DNA of 64,000 nucleotides, taken from positions 31,535 through 95,534 of the forward strand of contig DKOR01000010.1 in the NCBI GenBank assembly GCA_002470825.1, given 5' to 3'. The notes below the pieces were generated by a model. The model was not told the origin of the DNA. It did no database searches and worked only from the letters and a program-made list of their open reading frames with translations. The position numbers and the translations under genes were made by a program. The DNA comes from Thiotrichaceae bacterium UBA7357 (GTDB lineage: Bacteria; Pseudomonadota; Gammaproteobacteria; Eutrophobiales; Eutrophobiaceae). Shown one piece after another: positions 7,657 to 16,407 of this stretch (position 1 is the first letter of the stretch; the number at the start of each line of letters is the position of its first letter).

Positions 7657-9175
7657 ATAGTGAAATTAAAAATCGTTTACTATCTTGTTCAATTGCTAAT
7701 TTTTTTTCATCACCCATGCGATCATAAGTTTTATACATCATGCCGACACGATGATTAGATGCAAGTTTATCACGGTTACGAGCAAGAAAATTCCAATAGA
7801 GATAATTGAATGGACATGCATCAATACCATTCTTCTTACTTACTTTATACTTACACTTTTTACAATAGTCCGACATTTTATTAATATAATTTCCACCGGA
7901 AGCATAAGGTTTGCTTGCTAAGTAGCCACCATCTGCAAAAAGGATCATGCCAGAGACATTTGGGAGTTCGACCCATTCATAGGCATCGGCATAGACAATT
8001 AGAAACCATTCATTAACATGTGTCGGATCAATGCCACTAATAAGTGCGAAATTACCTAACACCATAAGACGTTGAATATGATGCGCGTAAGCGTTCTTGC
8101 TCGTTTCTTTTATACAATTATGCAGACAGTTCATGTCCGTTTTTGCCGTCCAATAAAAATCTGGTAGCTTTCTATTTGCATCAAAGAAATTTTGTTTAGC
8201 GTAATCGGGCATTTTGAGCCAGTAGATACCACGCATATATTCTCGCCAGCCGATTATCTGACGAATAAACCCTTCCACAGCATTAAGAGACGCTTTTTTT
8301 TCATGATAAGCTTGCTCGGCAGCTTCCACACATTCCAGGGGTAGCAACAAACCACAGTTCAAATAAAAACTGATATGTGAATGATACATCCATGGTTCAT
8401 TCTCGATCATAGCATCTTGATAATCACCAAATTGTGATAGTCGTTGATCAATAAACTGTTGAAGCGCTGCCAATGCTTGCTCCCGCGTAACAGCAAAATG
8501 AAAAGGCTCAAGTTCACCGAAATGTTCACTAAATCGTTCCGCCACTAAACGCATAACATCCTGTGTTATGTTGTCAGCACGTGCGTGATATGTTTTGGGG
8601 ATAAAAACTTCGTTTTTTAGTGATTTTCGATTTTCAGTATCATAATTCCATTTCCCTCCCTCCGGTTCATCACCATTCATCAGGATAGAGTATTTCTTAC
8701 GCATTTCTCTATAAAAATATTCCATACGTAGTTGCTTTCTGCCTTCAGCCCAAGTTGAAAATTCATCAAGATCGCATAAAAAGCGAGTATCTGATCGCAT
8801 TTCAACTGGAATGCCAAATCTTTTTTCCCAAGACTGCACATCTTGCCAGATACGATATTCACCAGGACATGTGACGATAATTTTATCGATTACATGCGTT
8901 TTTATCGCACGCTCGATCTCCCCGCCAAAGGAACATGTGTTATGCCTATCTTCTAACTTTATATATCTGACGTGATGACCTTCCGCTTCTAATTCTTTGG
9001 CGAAATGTCGCATTGCCGAAAATAAAAACGCAATCTTTTTTTTGTGATGTTTGACGTATGTCGCTTCTTCCATCAATTCACACAGCATAACGAAATCGCT
9101 AGATTTATCACAATCTTTTAGACTTGAAATATCTTGCGAGAGTTGATCTCCAAAAATGAGACGCAGCGATTTCAT
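7640..9175 (-). CDS. FeS-type bacterial cryptochrome/photolyase (PhrB class)
   Basis: 511 residues. The N-terminal Rossmann part (LRLIFGDQLSQDISSL) and the C-terminal FAD-binding helical part (QIIGWREYMRGIYW, GNFALISGIDPTHVNEWF, FADGGYLASKPYASGG) match the prokaryotic FeS photolyase/cryptochrome family, which repairs (6-4) photoproducts with blue light in studied members. Cysteines for the [4Fe-4S] cluster are present: one near MNCLHNC and the C-terminal C-x2-C-x12-C (YCKKCKYK...DACPF), the spacing known from this family. It leads a minus-strand run into DUF2256, DCC and SOUL genes. Start ATG 9175 gives the standard family N-terminus. Confidence 0.95.
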   Translation of the reverse strand: MKSLRLIFGDQLSQDISSLKDCDKSSDFVMLCELMEEATYVKHHKKKIAFLFSAMRHFAKELEAEGHHVRYIKLEDRHNTCSFGGEIERAIKTHVIDKIIVTCPGEYRIWQDVQSWEKRFGIPVEMRSDTRFLCDLDEFSTWAEGRKQLRMEYFYREMRKKYSILMNGDEPEGGKWNYDTENRKSLKNEVFIPKTYHARADNITQDVMRLVAERFSEHFGELEPFHFAVTREQALAALQQFIDQRLSQFGDYQDAMIENEPWMYHSHISFYLNCGLLLPLECVEAAEQAYHEKKASLNAVEGFIRQIIGWREYMRGIYWLKMPDYAKQNFFDANRKLPDFYWTAKTDMNCLHNCIKETSKNAYAHHIQRLMVLGNFALISGIDPTHVNEWFLIVYADAYEWVELPNVSGMILFADGGYLASKPYASGGNYINKMSDYCKKCKYKVSKKNGIDACPFNYLYWNFLARNRDKLASNHRVGMMYKTYDRMGDEKKLAIEQDSKRFLISLYDQKS

Positions 9176-9650
9176 AAAAAAAGGGCTCCTTGCTTATAAT
9201 TATCTTTCTTTAAGATATAAAATTCTCCATTTATTTTAGAATTCTACAGATTTTATATTCAATTTTAGAATTCCATTAGACTGAACTATTATAAATATCG
9301 CTTAATAGAGTAAGGATGCAGAAGTTCAATAAATATTAATAATTGATTTAGATCTCTGTAGGAAAATTTAATGCTATTTATTCTTTCTCAACAGATTGAT
9401 TAAACGTCTATTGAGAAATATGTTAAGTTTCGTCTTTAAAATATAGAAATTTTCCAAAAAGAAAGTTCAATTCAAAAATCCTATTTATTGAGAATTACAT
9501 TGACTATGAAAGAGAAAGTAGCCTTACCACGTGGCGACATGTAAATTTTTATAGTCGCTTTAACAAAATCACACATTCAATCAAAATTAATGAAATTGAT
9601 TTGCTAACTTAATTTCTACACTGAAGTATGGTTTATATCAATATACGAAC
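9176..9650. other. 475-base gene-free region upstream of the photolyase
   Basis: A+T-rich and without a supportable gene. AGAATTC recurs near 9238 and 9267 in a repeated TTTTAGAATTC context about 30 bases apart. The photolyase promoter should be here; I could not assign it with confidence. The TTGTC repeats found ahead of the MerR gene at 13035 are not present. Confidence 0.5.
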
Positions 9651-9920
9651 TTAATCTTTTATATTGAGCCTTTTATCCATTTTTTCATCAACTAAATCAA
9701 CTCTATCAGCCTTGCGAATACCCATATGTAAAATGCCACCACAAAAACTAACCGCTTGATCGCTATTAAGAAACTTTTCTTCATCTTCTTTTGTTGCTTC
9801 TCGTGCAGCTTTAAAGTCGATTAGATAATTCGCCTCTTTCTCAGGAAGATCTACAACATCACCTTTACGAATCTTTACTCCAGATTCTACATAAAAGCCT
9901 CTCATCGCAATAACCTTCAT
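9651..9920 (-). CDS. Hypothetical small protein, possibly phage-related
   Basis: 89 residues from ATG 9920, chosen because GGAG lies about 10 bases upstream; an in-frame start at 9980 would add 20 residues. The sequence MKVIAMRGFYVESGVKIRKG followed by DVVDLPEKEANYLIDFKAAREA is reminiscent of short phage or gene-transfer structural proteins with a GDVVDLP..EA..LI...AA pattern. No other phage gene is nearby, so this could be a stray remnant or an ordinary cytoplasmic protein. The C-terminus is charged and lacks membrane segments. Confidence 0.55.
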   Translation of the reverse strand: MKVIAMRGFYVESGVKIRKGDVVDLPEKEANYLIDFKAAREATKEDEEKFLNSDQAVSFCGGILHMGIRKADRVDLVDEKMDKRLNIKD

Positions 9921-10080
9921 TTCAAAAAACTCCAAATTATAATATGGTAAGTTTACATCCAATAAAAGATTCTTCAACAAAAAATATAATTATAAACCGT
10001 TGATTATTTAGAACTTCGCTTCTTATTATGACTCTAAGGGTACACAATAGTATAGTCATTTAACTGTATTCCGATATTGA

Positions 10081-10602
10081 ATGTGGAAAAAAATCATGAG
10101 TACTAATAGAATAATAATCTTGCCACTCTTTTTGATACCTTTGTTTTTCATTAGTGCCTGTGAACGGCAAAATAGAATGAATGCTACTAACTCAAGTAGG
10201 ATATTGTATGGAGCCGATGAACACGATAAAGAGTTCGGCAACTATATTATACATATTAATGCTTTGACTACAGATCAATTACCATCTGAAATTGCTCGTG
10301 GATACAAGATATCTCGCAGCAAGAACCAGGGCATGCTCAATGTATCGGTCCGTGAAAGACAAAAACAGATGGAGGTACCTGTTGCTGCTTCGATTAGCGT
10401 TATAGCCAAAAACTTGAGCAGTCAATTGAAGAGTATTGAATTAAGAGAGGTAAGAGAAATCGACTCTGTTGCAATTTATTACATCGGTGAACTTTCAGTG
10501 GGAAATGAAGAAACTCTTGTTTTTGATATTGATGTAAAACCTGTCGGCTCGACCAAAACTTTCTTAGTTTCTTATAGACAAAAATTTTTTACTAGTAATT
10601 AA
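10081..10602 (+). CDS. DUF4426 lipoprotein
   Basis: 173 residues; an ATG at 10096 is an alternative start. A hydrophobic stretch ending in LFFISAC gives a lipobox, so the product is predicted to be a lipoprotein. The mature part matches DUF4426: FGNYIIHINALTTDQLPSEI, then ISRSKNQGMLNVSV, then the beta-rich tail. The function of DUF4426 is unknown. Its stop overlaps the stop of the converging rnfC-like gene by four bases, leaving no room for a separate terminator. Confidence 0.85.
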   Translation: MWKKIMSTNRIIILPLFLIPLFFISACERQNRMNATNSSRILYGADEHDKEFGNYIIHINALTTDQLPSEIARGYKISRSKNQGMLNVSVRERQKQMEVPVAASISVIAKNLSSQLKSIELREVREIDSVAIYYIGELSVGNEETLVFDIDVKPVGSTKTFLVSYRQKFFTSN

Positions 10603-12092
10603 CTATTCTTGATTTTACGTTTTATCTTAACCCGGTTGACAGCCTTTTTAATTTCATCCTTTCTCTTCTTGAGTGCTGATTCAGCATTCATAATTGAGTG
10701 CTTATTATGTTTGTCTAGTCGCTGCTTTTCCATTCTTTCTTGCTTATTGAGATAACGTCGTTTGTTTTGATTTGCTTTCAATCTATTTCTTCTCTCATCC
10801 CAAATGCGATTTTTTGTTTGTCGATACTCATCGACTAAATCAAAGTGACTTGGACAAACATAAGAACAACAACCGCAATCTATACAATCAAACAGATGAT
10901 AACTTAATAACCGAAGAAAACTGCTTTTTTTACTGTACATATATGGTTGTAGAGGTTGTTGTTTTATAAAACACACTGAAGCACATTCTTTGCAGCATAT
11001 ACAAGATAATTCTCTAATTTTTGATTCATCCAATTGCGAATTAGCGGCCAATAAACAACTTGTGGTTTTAATAACAGGGACATCATCATCAAATAGTCGA
11101 ATCCCCATAATCGGACCGCCCATGACTAAGTATTCATGTTGATCATTATAACCACCGCATTGTTCAATAACATCGCTAATGGATGTCCCTAGTAAAACTT
11201 CAAGATTTCGAGGTTGATCTATTCCGGGACCCGTTATTGTCACAATGCGACTAATTAATGGCTCATCATCAATGATTGCTTTTTTGACTGCGACAGCAGT
11301 ACTTACATTATAAGAAATAGTACCTACATCAACTAGTAAGTATTTTGCAGCTAATTCAACACCTGTCATTGACTTGATGAGTTTTTTTTCTCCACCAGCC
11401 ATGTAAAGACTAGATACCAATTTTAATTTAATGTTGATTTTTGTGTTAATTTCCAATGCTTCTTGCAGTGCATTGATCGCTACCGTTTTATTATTTTGTA
11501 TAGTGATAACACATTCATCCAATTGCAAAGCGTACATGAGTATTTCTGCACCAGTGATGATTTCTTTTGCATAATATTGCATCAATATTTCATCACAACT
11601 AATGTAGGGCTCACACTCTGTTGCATTTAAAACCAATGAGTTAATATCCAAATTAAAGTCTGAATCAATGACTCCTGCTTTAAGTATTTTTTGTTGTATT
11701 TTATTCCGACTCAATTTATAAAAATCAATAATCGGTTCTCTATTTTCAATCCATTGATCATTACCATCAACTGCAATCACAATACATATTGACTTCACTA
11801 GAGACGAATTTGGTATGAGATGCTCAGCTATTTCTTTTATGATACCCGAGGTAGTGGCATGTACTGACTTGCTTACTACTCCCTCCACATCCGCAATTAC
11901 TTGACCTTTTAAAACTCGATCTCCAATATTAATAGTGGGTGATGAATGTGGCTCGAAATTTTGGTTTAGGGGAATTTTAATTAAACTAGGTAACTGCGCT
12001 TTTTTTAGCGGCTGTTCCAAAGGAATTGTCTTGTGTGGTGATAATTGTATACCGCCATTAAATGGAATTGGTTTATTTATAACGATGCTCAT
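10599..12092 (-). CDS. rnfC: RnfC/RsxC-like ferredoxin subunit lacking the glycine-rich loop
   Basis: 497 residues. The N-terminal RnfC barrel-sandwich part (FNGGIQLSPHK, GDRVLKGQVIADVEG), NATECEPYISCDEILMQ, YMAGGEKKLIKSMTG and two [4Fe-4S] motifs (CICCKECASVC and CIDCGCCSYVCP) identify RnfC, the peripheral Na+/H+-pumping Rnf complex subunit that takes electrons from NADH. The GLGGAGFPT.VKL loop expected between the AGV and ECEPY blocks is absent: AGVIDSDFNLDINSLVLNAT runs straight across. That loop belongs to the nucleotide/flavin-binding site, so NADH oxidation is doubtful. No rnfA, B, D, G or E gene is adjacent. A basic, coiled C-terminal tail (about 430-497) is retained. Either a repurposed paralogue or a decaying gene. 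Confidence 0.85.
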   Translation of the reverse strand: MSIVINKPIPFNGGIQLSPHKTIPLEQPLKKAQLPSLIKIPLNQNFEPHSSPTINIGDRVLKGQVIADVEGVVSKSVHATTSGIIKEIAEHLIPNSSLVKSICIVIAVDGNDQWIENREPIIDFYKLSRNKIQQKILKAGVIDSDFNLDINSLVLNATECEPYISCDEILMQYYAKEIITGAEILMYALQLDECVITIQNNKTVAINALQEALEINTKINIKLKLVSSLYMAGGEKKLIKSMTGVELAAKYLLVDVGTISYNVSTAVAVKKAIIDDEPLISRIVTITGPGIDQPRNLEVLLGTSISDVIEQCGGYNDQHEYLVMGGPIMGIRLFDDDVPVIKTTSCLLAANSQLDESKIRELSCICCKECASVCFIKQQPLQPYMYSKKSSFLRLLSYHLFDCIDCGCCSYVCPSHFDLVDEYRQTKNRIWDERRNRLKANQNKRRYLNKQERMEKQRLDKHNKHSIMNAESALKKRKDEIKKAVNRVKIKRKIKNS

Positions 12093-12117
12093 GATGATAT
12101 AACTTCCCAGAGAAGGT

Positions 12118-12144
12118 GAAGCGACATATGAAGTATGCCGCTTC
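12118..12144. promoter_or_regulatory. Hairpin between nitroreductase and rnfC-like genes
   Basis: An 11-base-pair stem (12118-12128 with 12134-12144, one G-T pair) has a five-base loop. It sits in the 63 bases between two minus-strand genes. On the minus strand no T-run follows, so it more likely processes or attenuates the transcript than terminates it; on the plus strand a short T-rich run follows. Confidence 0.45.
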
Positions 12145-12155
12145 TCTTTATTAAT

Positions 12156-12716
12156 CTAAGGCAACTCAGTCAAAACCTGTTGTAAAGGTTTTCTGATAGT
12201 TTGTGGTACGTCAGTTGGGTAGCCATACCAAATTAATCCAACAACCTTTTCCAGTGCTTTATTTACCCAGACTAAATCATAGAATTGATCCATACGAGTC
12301 ACCGGTCCTGTCGACCATTTTGTGCCTATGCCCTTGTCCCAGAGACAAAGCATCATGTTTTGGATTACACAACAACAGGCAGCATAATCTTCCTGGAAAA
12401 GTAGCTCGTTATTCGATTTTTGACAGGTAATAAGTAGCCAACCTGGTATATCCCGCCAGCGTTTGTACTTGCTTTCTGCGACCTCTATTCCCTTTGTTTC
12501 TGTTAGCATTTTCCTATTCAGCTCACAAATACTACTAACAGTTTCCTGTCCTAATATATAAAAATGCCACGGTTCCGAACAATGATGATTTGGGGCCCAA
12601 CAGGCTGTTGCCATAGAATCTTTAATTATTGAGACGTCTGGAATCTGTTCAGGAATAAAATCGTGAATTGTTCGACGTGATTTAATTATCTCTTCCAGAT
12701 TCATCGTTTTACTCAT
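12156..12716 (-). CDS. Nitroreductase-family flavoprotein
   Basis: 186 residues. EEIIKSRRTIHDF with the RR of the FMN phosphate site, ATACWAPNHHCSEPWHFYIL, AACCCVIQNMMLCLWDKGIG and the closing VVGLIWYGYPTD are the ordered blocks of the nitroreductase family (FMN-dependent NAD(P)H oxidoreductases acting on nitro compounds or quinones). The cluster of cysteines in AACCCVIQ is unusual. It lies 63 bases upstream of the rnfC-like gene on the same strand and may share a transcript. The substrate cannot be told from sequence. Confidence 0.9.
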   Translation of the reverse strand: MSKTMNLEEIIKSRRTIHDFIPEQIPDVSIIKDSMATACWAPNHHCSEPWHFYILGQETVSSICELNRKMLTETKGIEVAESKYKRWRDIPGWLLITCQKSNNELLFQEDYAACCCVIQNMMLCLWDKGIGTKWSTGPVTRMDQFYDLVWVNKALEKVVGLIWYGYPTDVPQTIRKPLQQVLTELP

Positions 12717-12901
12717 TTTAAGGAACCTCAGTACCTGTTATTGAACCATCAATTTGAACCCATCGATACTGATAGGCTATCCCAATAATCTCGTCAGCTA
12801 AAAGATTAATTTTACAATCAATAATAAAAGATTAAAAATTAATCCATGAATTTAGAAAGTTATAAAAAGCTCATTACAACAGATTTCAAATGTATTGACC
12901 T

Positions 12902-12915
12902 AGACAATTGTGTCT
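12902..12915. promoter_or_regulatory. Small inverted repeat, possible operator
   Basis: AGACA and TGTCT flank ATTG (12902-12915), and ACAATTGT inside it (12904-12911) is a perfect palindrome. It lies in the divergent region between the nitroreductase and MerR genes, a fitting place for a regulator site. No experimental or comparative support is available here. Confidence 0.35.
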
Positions 12916-13034
12916 TTATGCTTGCGTTTAATAATAAACTAAAATCTGTCCTGATCATTATTTTTTATAATTTATTATATATTACAGACATTTAGAAAAT
13001 AAATCATAATAATAAGAATTAATATTTCTAACAC

Positions 13035-13060
13035 TTGTCGACATTTGTCCAGTCTTTGTC
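13035..13060 (+). promoter_or_regulatory. Three phased TTGTC repeats in the MerR promoter region
   Basis: TTGTC occurs at 13035-13039, 13045-13049 and 13056-13060, about one DNA turn apart, 37-62 bases ahead of the chosen ATG. A possible -35 (TTTGTC, 13044-13049) and -10 (TAGATT, 13066-13071) with a 16-base spacer overlap them. Direct repeats on one face of the helix would suit autoregulation by the MerR protein. Inference only. Confidence 0.4.
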
Positions 13061-13096
13061 TATGCTAGATTTAAATAAATTAACAAGTTGATAAAT

Positions 13097-14065
13097 ATGC
13101 ATACATCTATGAATACCACCTTCAAAATAGGTGCAGTCTCCCGTATAACAAACATACCAATCGACACATTACGCATCTGGGAAAGGCGTTACAATGTTGT
13201 AGAGCCAATTCGAACGAACAATTCAGATCGCCAATACCAAAATGATGACATCAACAGACTCACATTGCTGAAGATGTTGGTGGATAGGGGGCATTCTATC
13301 GGAAGTATCGCACCACTTGAGAATGAAGATTTGATCGAACGTTTAGAAATGCATGACCAAAATACAATACGTACACAGCCTAATCATACATCAAAAACTG
13401 TATACGTAGCTGTGATTGGAGAGGTCTTATCACTACAACTAGAACACTTTAACATGATTGATTCATCTTTTTGTTTTACTGGACTATATCGTAATGAAAC
13501 TGACTTCAATGAAAGGAATAAAGATAATGCAATAGACGTGTTAATCCTCGAACGTCCAGCAATTCAAGGGGATCAAATTCAACAAATAAGCGATTTGTTC
13601 AAATCTTCTGGTGCAAAACGACTAATGCTGATATACGGATTCACTAATAGTGCTGCAATGAAATTATTAAAAAAGACTGATTTCACTTATATACAAGCAC
13701 CTATAACGATGGATCACCTTAAAACAGAAATAAGTAATTTGATACAACAAGAAAACATTTCTAATAATGACGAACTTGGTTTTGACTTAGAAAGTAAAGC
13801 ACCACTAAGAACTTATACTAATAACGAATTGATCAAGCTATCTTCAGCTTCAGCTACGATAAAATGTGAATGTCCGCAGCACCTTTCAAGTATGATCCTA
13901 AAACTGATTCAATTTGAAATATACAGCATGGAGTGTGCTAGCCGATTCAAAAAAGATGCTGACATACATGTATTGCTAGGTAATTTGACAGGTCACGCAC
14001 GATCAATAATGGAACAAGCATTGAGAAAAGTTATAGAAACAGAACGTAAACCAACAACGCTATAA
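13097..14065 (+). CDS. MerR-family regulator, LitR/CarH-like but without a B12 motif
   Basis: 322 residues from ATG 13097; ATG 13109 and a TTG at 13088 are alternatives. Residues 7-75 are a MerR helix-turn-helix and wing (KIGAVSRITNIPIDTLRIWERRYN). The middle third (about 95-205) has the alternating strand-helix pattern of a B12-binding-like fold, but the cobalamin motif DxHxxG is missing. The C-terminal domain contains IKCECPQHLSSMILKLIQFE and ends in helices. LitR/CarH-type MerR proteins sense light through B12; members without the motif occur beside photolyase-type genes. The alpha/beta hydrolase follows after 17 bases, so the two probably share an operon. A role in controlling the local photolyase genes is plausible but unproven. 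Confidence 0.88.
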   Translation: MHTSMNTTFKIGAVSRITNIPIDTLRIWERRYNVVEPIRTNNSDRQYQNDDINRLTLLKMLVDRGHSIGSIAPLENEDLIERLEMHDQNTIRTQPNHTSKTVYVAVIGEVLSLQLEHFNMIDSSFCFTGLYRNETDFNERNKDNAIDVLILERPAIQGDQIQQISDLFKSSGAKRLMLIYGFTNSAAMKLLKKTDFTYIQAPITMDHLKTEISNLIQQENISNNDELGFDLESKAPLRTYTNNELIKLSSASATIKCECPQHLSSMILKLIQFEIYSMECASRFKKDADIHVLLGNLTGHARSIMEQALRKVIETERKPTTL

Positions 14066-14082
14066 ATAAGAGATACGTTCTA

Positions 14083-14982
14083 ATGATAACAATTAAAAAG
14101 ATTGTTTACTTTTCTTGCTGGCTTGTTTTGTTATATGCTAATTTCGCATCAGCCAATGAAAATAAACCATTTAAGCCTCCAGGAAAGTTCATACATCTTG
14201 GCATGCATGTAATGTATATCGACTGTTTTGGAGATAAGTCACCCACAGTACTTATCGATGTTGGCATAGCAGATTCATCTGCTAATTGGTACAAAATCGC
14301 AAAAACTTTATCTAAAAGTGTTCGTGTTTGTGTATACGACAGAGCCGGTTATGGATGGAGTGACCCAGGACCAGGTAAAAGAACCACATCGCAGATCGTA
14401 CATGAGCTAAACATGTTACTTGAAATTGCGAAAGTTCCTGGACCTTATGTCCTAGTAGGTCATTCTTTCGGTGGATTTACAGCAAGGTATTTTGCTGCGA
14501 CTCGACCTGATATAGTCGTAGGTGTGGTTCTAGTTGATTCCTCTCATCCAGAACAAATATTTCGACTCTCAGAACTTGATAGTGTGAAAAATAGGCCACC
14601 CCTTAAAATAACACGACGAGAACCTGCGCCCGAAAATATGACCCCATTTGAAAAACGCTGGTATTCACTAAACTCAAGCAGAAAAGCAGTATATGCACAA
14701 ATGGACGAATTAAAGTATTTCAAGGAAAGTGCATATGAAGTAAAACACGCTGGCTCGTTGTTTGATATACCTCTGGCGGTACTAACTAGAGGTAAGCGTC
14801 AACTACCTGATATTAACGGTGTTTCACTCGAATCAGCATGGCGTGAAATGCAAAAAGATTTGCTCAAGCTCAGCACAAATAGTTGGCATGCAGTAATTGA
14901 AGGTAGTGGACATAATATTTACAAAGATGCACCCAGTGAAGTCATCAACCATGTATTAAGTGTGGTCAATAAATCTAGATAA
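14083..14982 (+). CDS. Secreted alpha/beta hydrolase
   Basis: 299 residues with a signal peptide (about 1-24, ending ANFASANE). The hydrolase fold shows the oxyanion region LIDVGIADSSANW, YDRAGYGWSDPG, the nucleophile elbow VGHSFGGF (Ser128) and a late histidine in GSGHNIYKDAP. The product should hydrolyse an ester or amide in the periplasm; the substrate is not evident. It sits 17 bases after the MerR gene, so expression is likely under that regulator. Its stop codon lies within a hairpin shared with the converging gene. Confidence 0.9.
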   Translation: MITIKKIVYFSCWLVLLYANFASANENKPFKPPGKFIHLGMHVMYIDCFGDKSPTVLIDVGIADSSANWYKIAKTLSKSVRVCVYDRAGYGWSDPGPGKRTTSQIVHELNMLLEIAKVPGPYVLVGHSFGGFTARYFAATRPDIVVGVVLVDSSHPEQIFRLSELDSVKNRPPLKITRREPAPENMTPFEKRWYSLNSSRKAVYAQMDELKYFKESAYEVKHAGSLFDIPLAVLTRGKRQLPDINGVSLESAWREMQKDLLKLSTNSWHAVIEGSGHNIYKDAPSEVINHVLSVVNKSR

Positions 14983-15003
14983 AATAATAATTTATCTAGA
15001 TTT
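14971..15003. terminator. Bidirectional hairpin holding both stop codons
   Basis: A perfect 13-base-pair inverted repeat (14971-14983 with 14991-15003) has a seven-base A+T loop. The TAA of the alpha/beta hydrolase (14980-14982) lies in the left arm and the TAG stop of the converging gene (14996-14998) in the right arm. Each arm runs into three Ts. It probably ends transcripts from both sides. Confidence 0.65.
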
Positions 15004-15499
15004 CTCTTGAATCATAAGCCCAATGCAACAAAACCTGTCTCTGTTTCCGTCTACACCCTAGATCGTATCTTTCGCAATTTTTTCTAATTGCGCCTCTATG
15101 TCTAATAATTGCTTTCCATCTTTTAATTTGTCGAAAATCTTCTTCTGGGATCCGACGCCCCATATAATAACGACAATACCATTGAAACCAACCACGGGGG
15201 TCTTCTTCAAATATCCACCCTTTATTGTGCCATTCTACTAAAGGCAATGATGCAGCAATACCGTAATAATTAAGTTTAGGATCACTCTTGAATGGAGAAA
15301 GTTTTGCTTTCTCAAACCAACTCTTTGGATACTCATCTTGACAATCTGTCATATATTTTCCACCAAAGATACCAAGCTCTAACATTTCCTTGGGCTTGAG
15401 TTCTGGTTTAAAATCATAATCAAAACATCTGCCTATAGGTTTTATTAAATAATAGACATAATCTGACTGCATATTATCTTTAACTATAACTTTTTTCAT
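14996..15499 (-). CDS. Conserved protein of photolyase neighbourhoods
   Basis: 167 residues, soluble, rich in Trp, Tyr, Arg and Lys. Recognisable conserved parts are YGIAASLPLVEWHNKGWIFE, DPRGWFQWYCRYYMGRRIPE, QIKRWKAIIRHRGAIRKNCE and the ending RQVLLHWAYDSR. From memory this family often neighbours photolyase and lipocalin genes in marine gammaproteobacteria and also occurs in eukaryotes; it has no known activity. It follows the lipocalin gene after 10 bases, so they form an operon. The abundance of aromatic and basic residues would fit nucleic-acid or chromophore binding, which is speculation. Confidence 0.75.
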   Translation of the reverse strand: MKKVIVKDNMQSDYVYYLIKPIGRCFDYDFKPELKPKEMLELGIFGGKYMTDCQDEYPKSWFEKAKLSPFKSDPKLNYYGIAASLPLVEWHNKGWIFEEDPRGWFQWYCRYYMGRRIPEEDFRQIKRWKAIIRHRGAIRKNCERYDLGCRRKQRQVLLHWAYDSREI

Positions 15500-15509
15500 A
15501 ACATTTTAT

Positions 15510-16028
15510 TTATCTTGATTGATTAACATAGATTAATTTTTCTATCTCAAAACCTAATTCTTTTGACCTGATAACAAATTTATCAATAATATCTTGACTA
15601 ACCGTTGGTGTTCTTGACAATAACCATAGATAAGATCTACTGTTGCCAGCCACGAATGAATATTGATAATTTTCTTTATCTAATTCAAAGATAATATAAG
15701 AACCATAAAATGGGCCGAAGAAAGATACTTTCAATAGGCCTTCATCTTTAGATTTTACAAAATAAGCTTTTCCTTCCGCCTCACTCCAATCTTTATCTCT
15801 ATTAGAATATCCTTTATTTACTACCTTAATACCACCATCTTCACGCAGAGAATATTCAGCACTGACTTTATCTAGCCCTCGTTCAAAAGAATGGTCAAGT
15901 CGTGCTATTTCATACCATTTACCAAGATACTTATTAATTTCAAAATCAGATACTGGAGTAATACCTTCGGGCAAATTAGTACACGCACTTAAAAATAATG
16001 ATATGAAAAAAATTAGAAATATTCGCAT
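15510..16028 (-). CDS. blc: Outer-membrane lipocalin (Blc type)
   Basis: 172 residues from ATG 16028, which follows GGTGA; an upstream in-frame GTG would add five residues ahead of the signal. The lipobox LSAC predicts a lipoprotein. Lipocalin motif 1 (KYLGKWYEIARLDHSFERGL), the VNKGY and EGKAYF strands and the closing YLWLLSRTP are all present. Blc lipocalins bind lysophospholipids or fatty acids at the outer membrane and are induced by envelope stress in studied species. It is first in a two-gene operon with the conserved protein at 14996. Confidence 0.93.
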   Translation of the reverse strand: MRIFLIFFISLFLSACTNLPEGITPVSDFEINKYLGKWYEIARLDHSFERGLDKVSAEYSLREDGGIKVVNKGYSNRDKDWSEAEGKAYFVKSKDEGLLKVSFFGPFYGSYIIFELDKENYQYSFVAGNSRSYLWLLSRTPTVSQDIIDKFVIRSKELGFEIEKLIYVNQSR

Positions 16029-16043
16029 AAATTCAATCACCAA

Positions 16044-16407
16044 TTATATTTGTTTTATTCGAGAGTATAGGACATCTATCACCACCTTGAACATCAAAAT
16101 AAAAGTAATCATCCTTAGACTCATCTTTCTCGATCTCTTAATGTTTAGAATATTACATCAGCGTATTTGAAAGATATATTTAGTTCTAACGGCTAGAACC
16201 TAGTGTCAATGCTACAATTTTAGAAAGTAGTATAATTAATGAATGGTAAACTAAACACTTATATAAGGAATTCACTACTTTAATATTCTTTGTAGAAAAC
16301 TCAATATAATTTATTTTTTCATTACCCATATCTAATTTAATTGTATTGAATTATCCATTAGAATATCTGATTATACTCTTTACTTAAAAACCTACCAAAA
16401 AGAGAAA
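16044..16407. other. Divergent promoter region without genes
   Basis: 380 bases between the diverging lipocalin and cupin genes. No reading frame or strong repeat was found. CTAACGGCTAGAACCTAG near 16186-16203 includes short inverted pieces but no convincing operator. Confidence 0.4.

Noticed and set aside
9651..9980. Prophage remnant
   Set aside because: One short phage-like sequence only; no integrase, portal, capsid or attachment repeats nearby.
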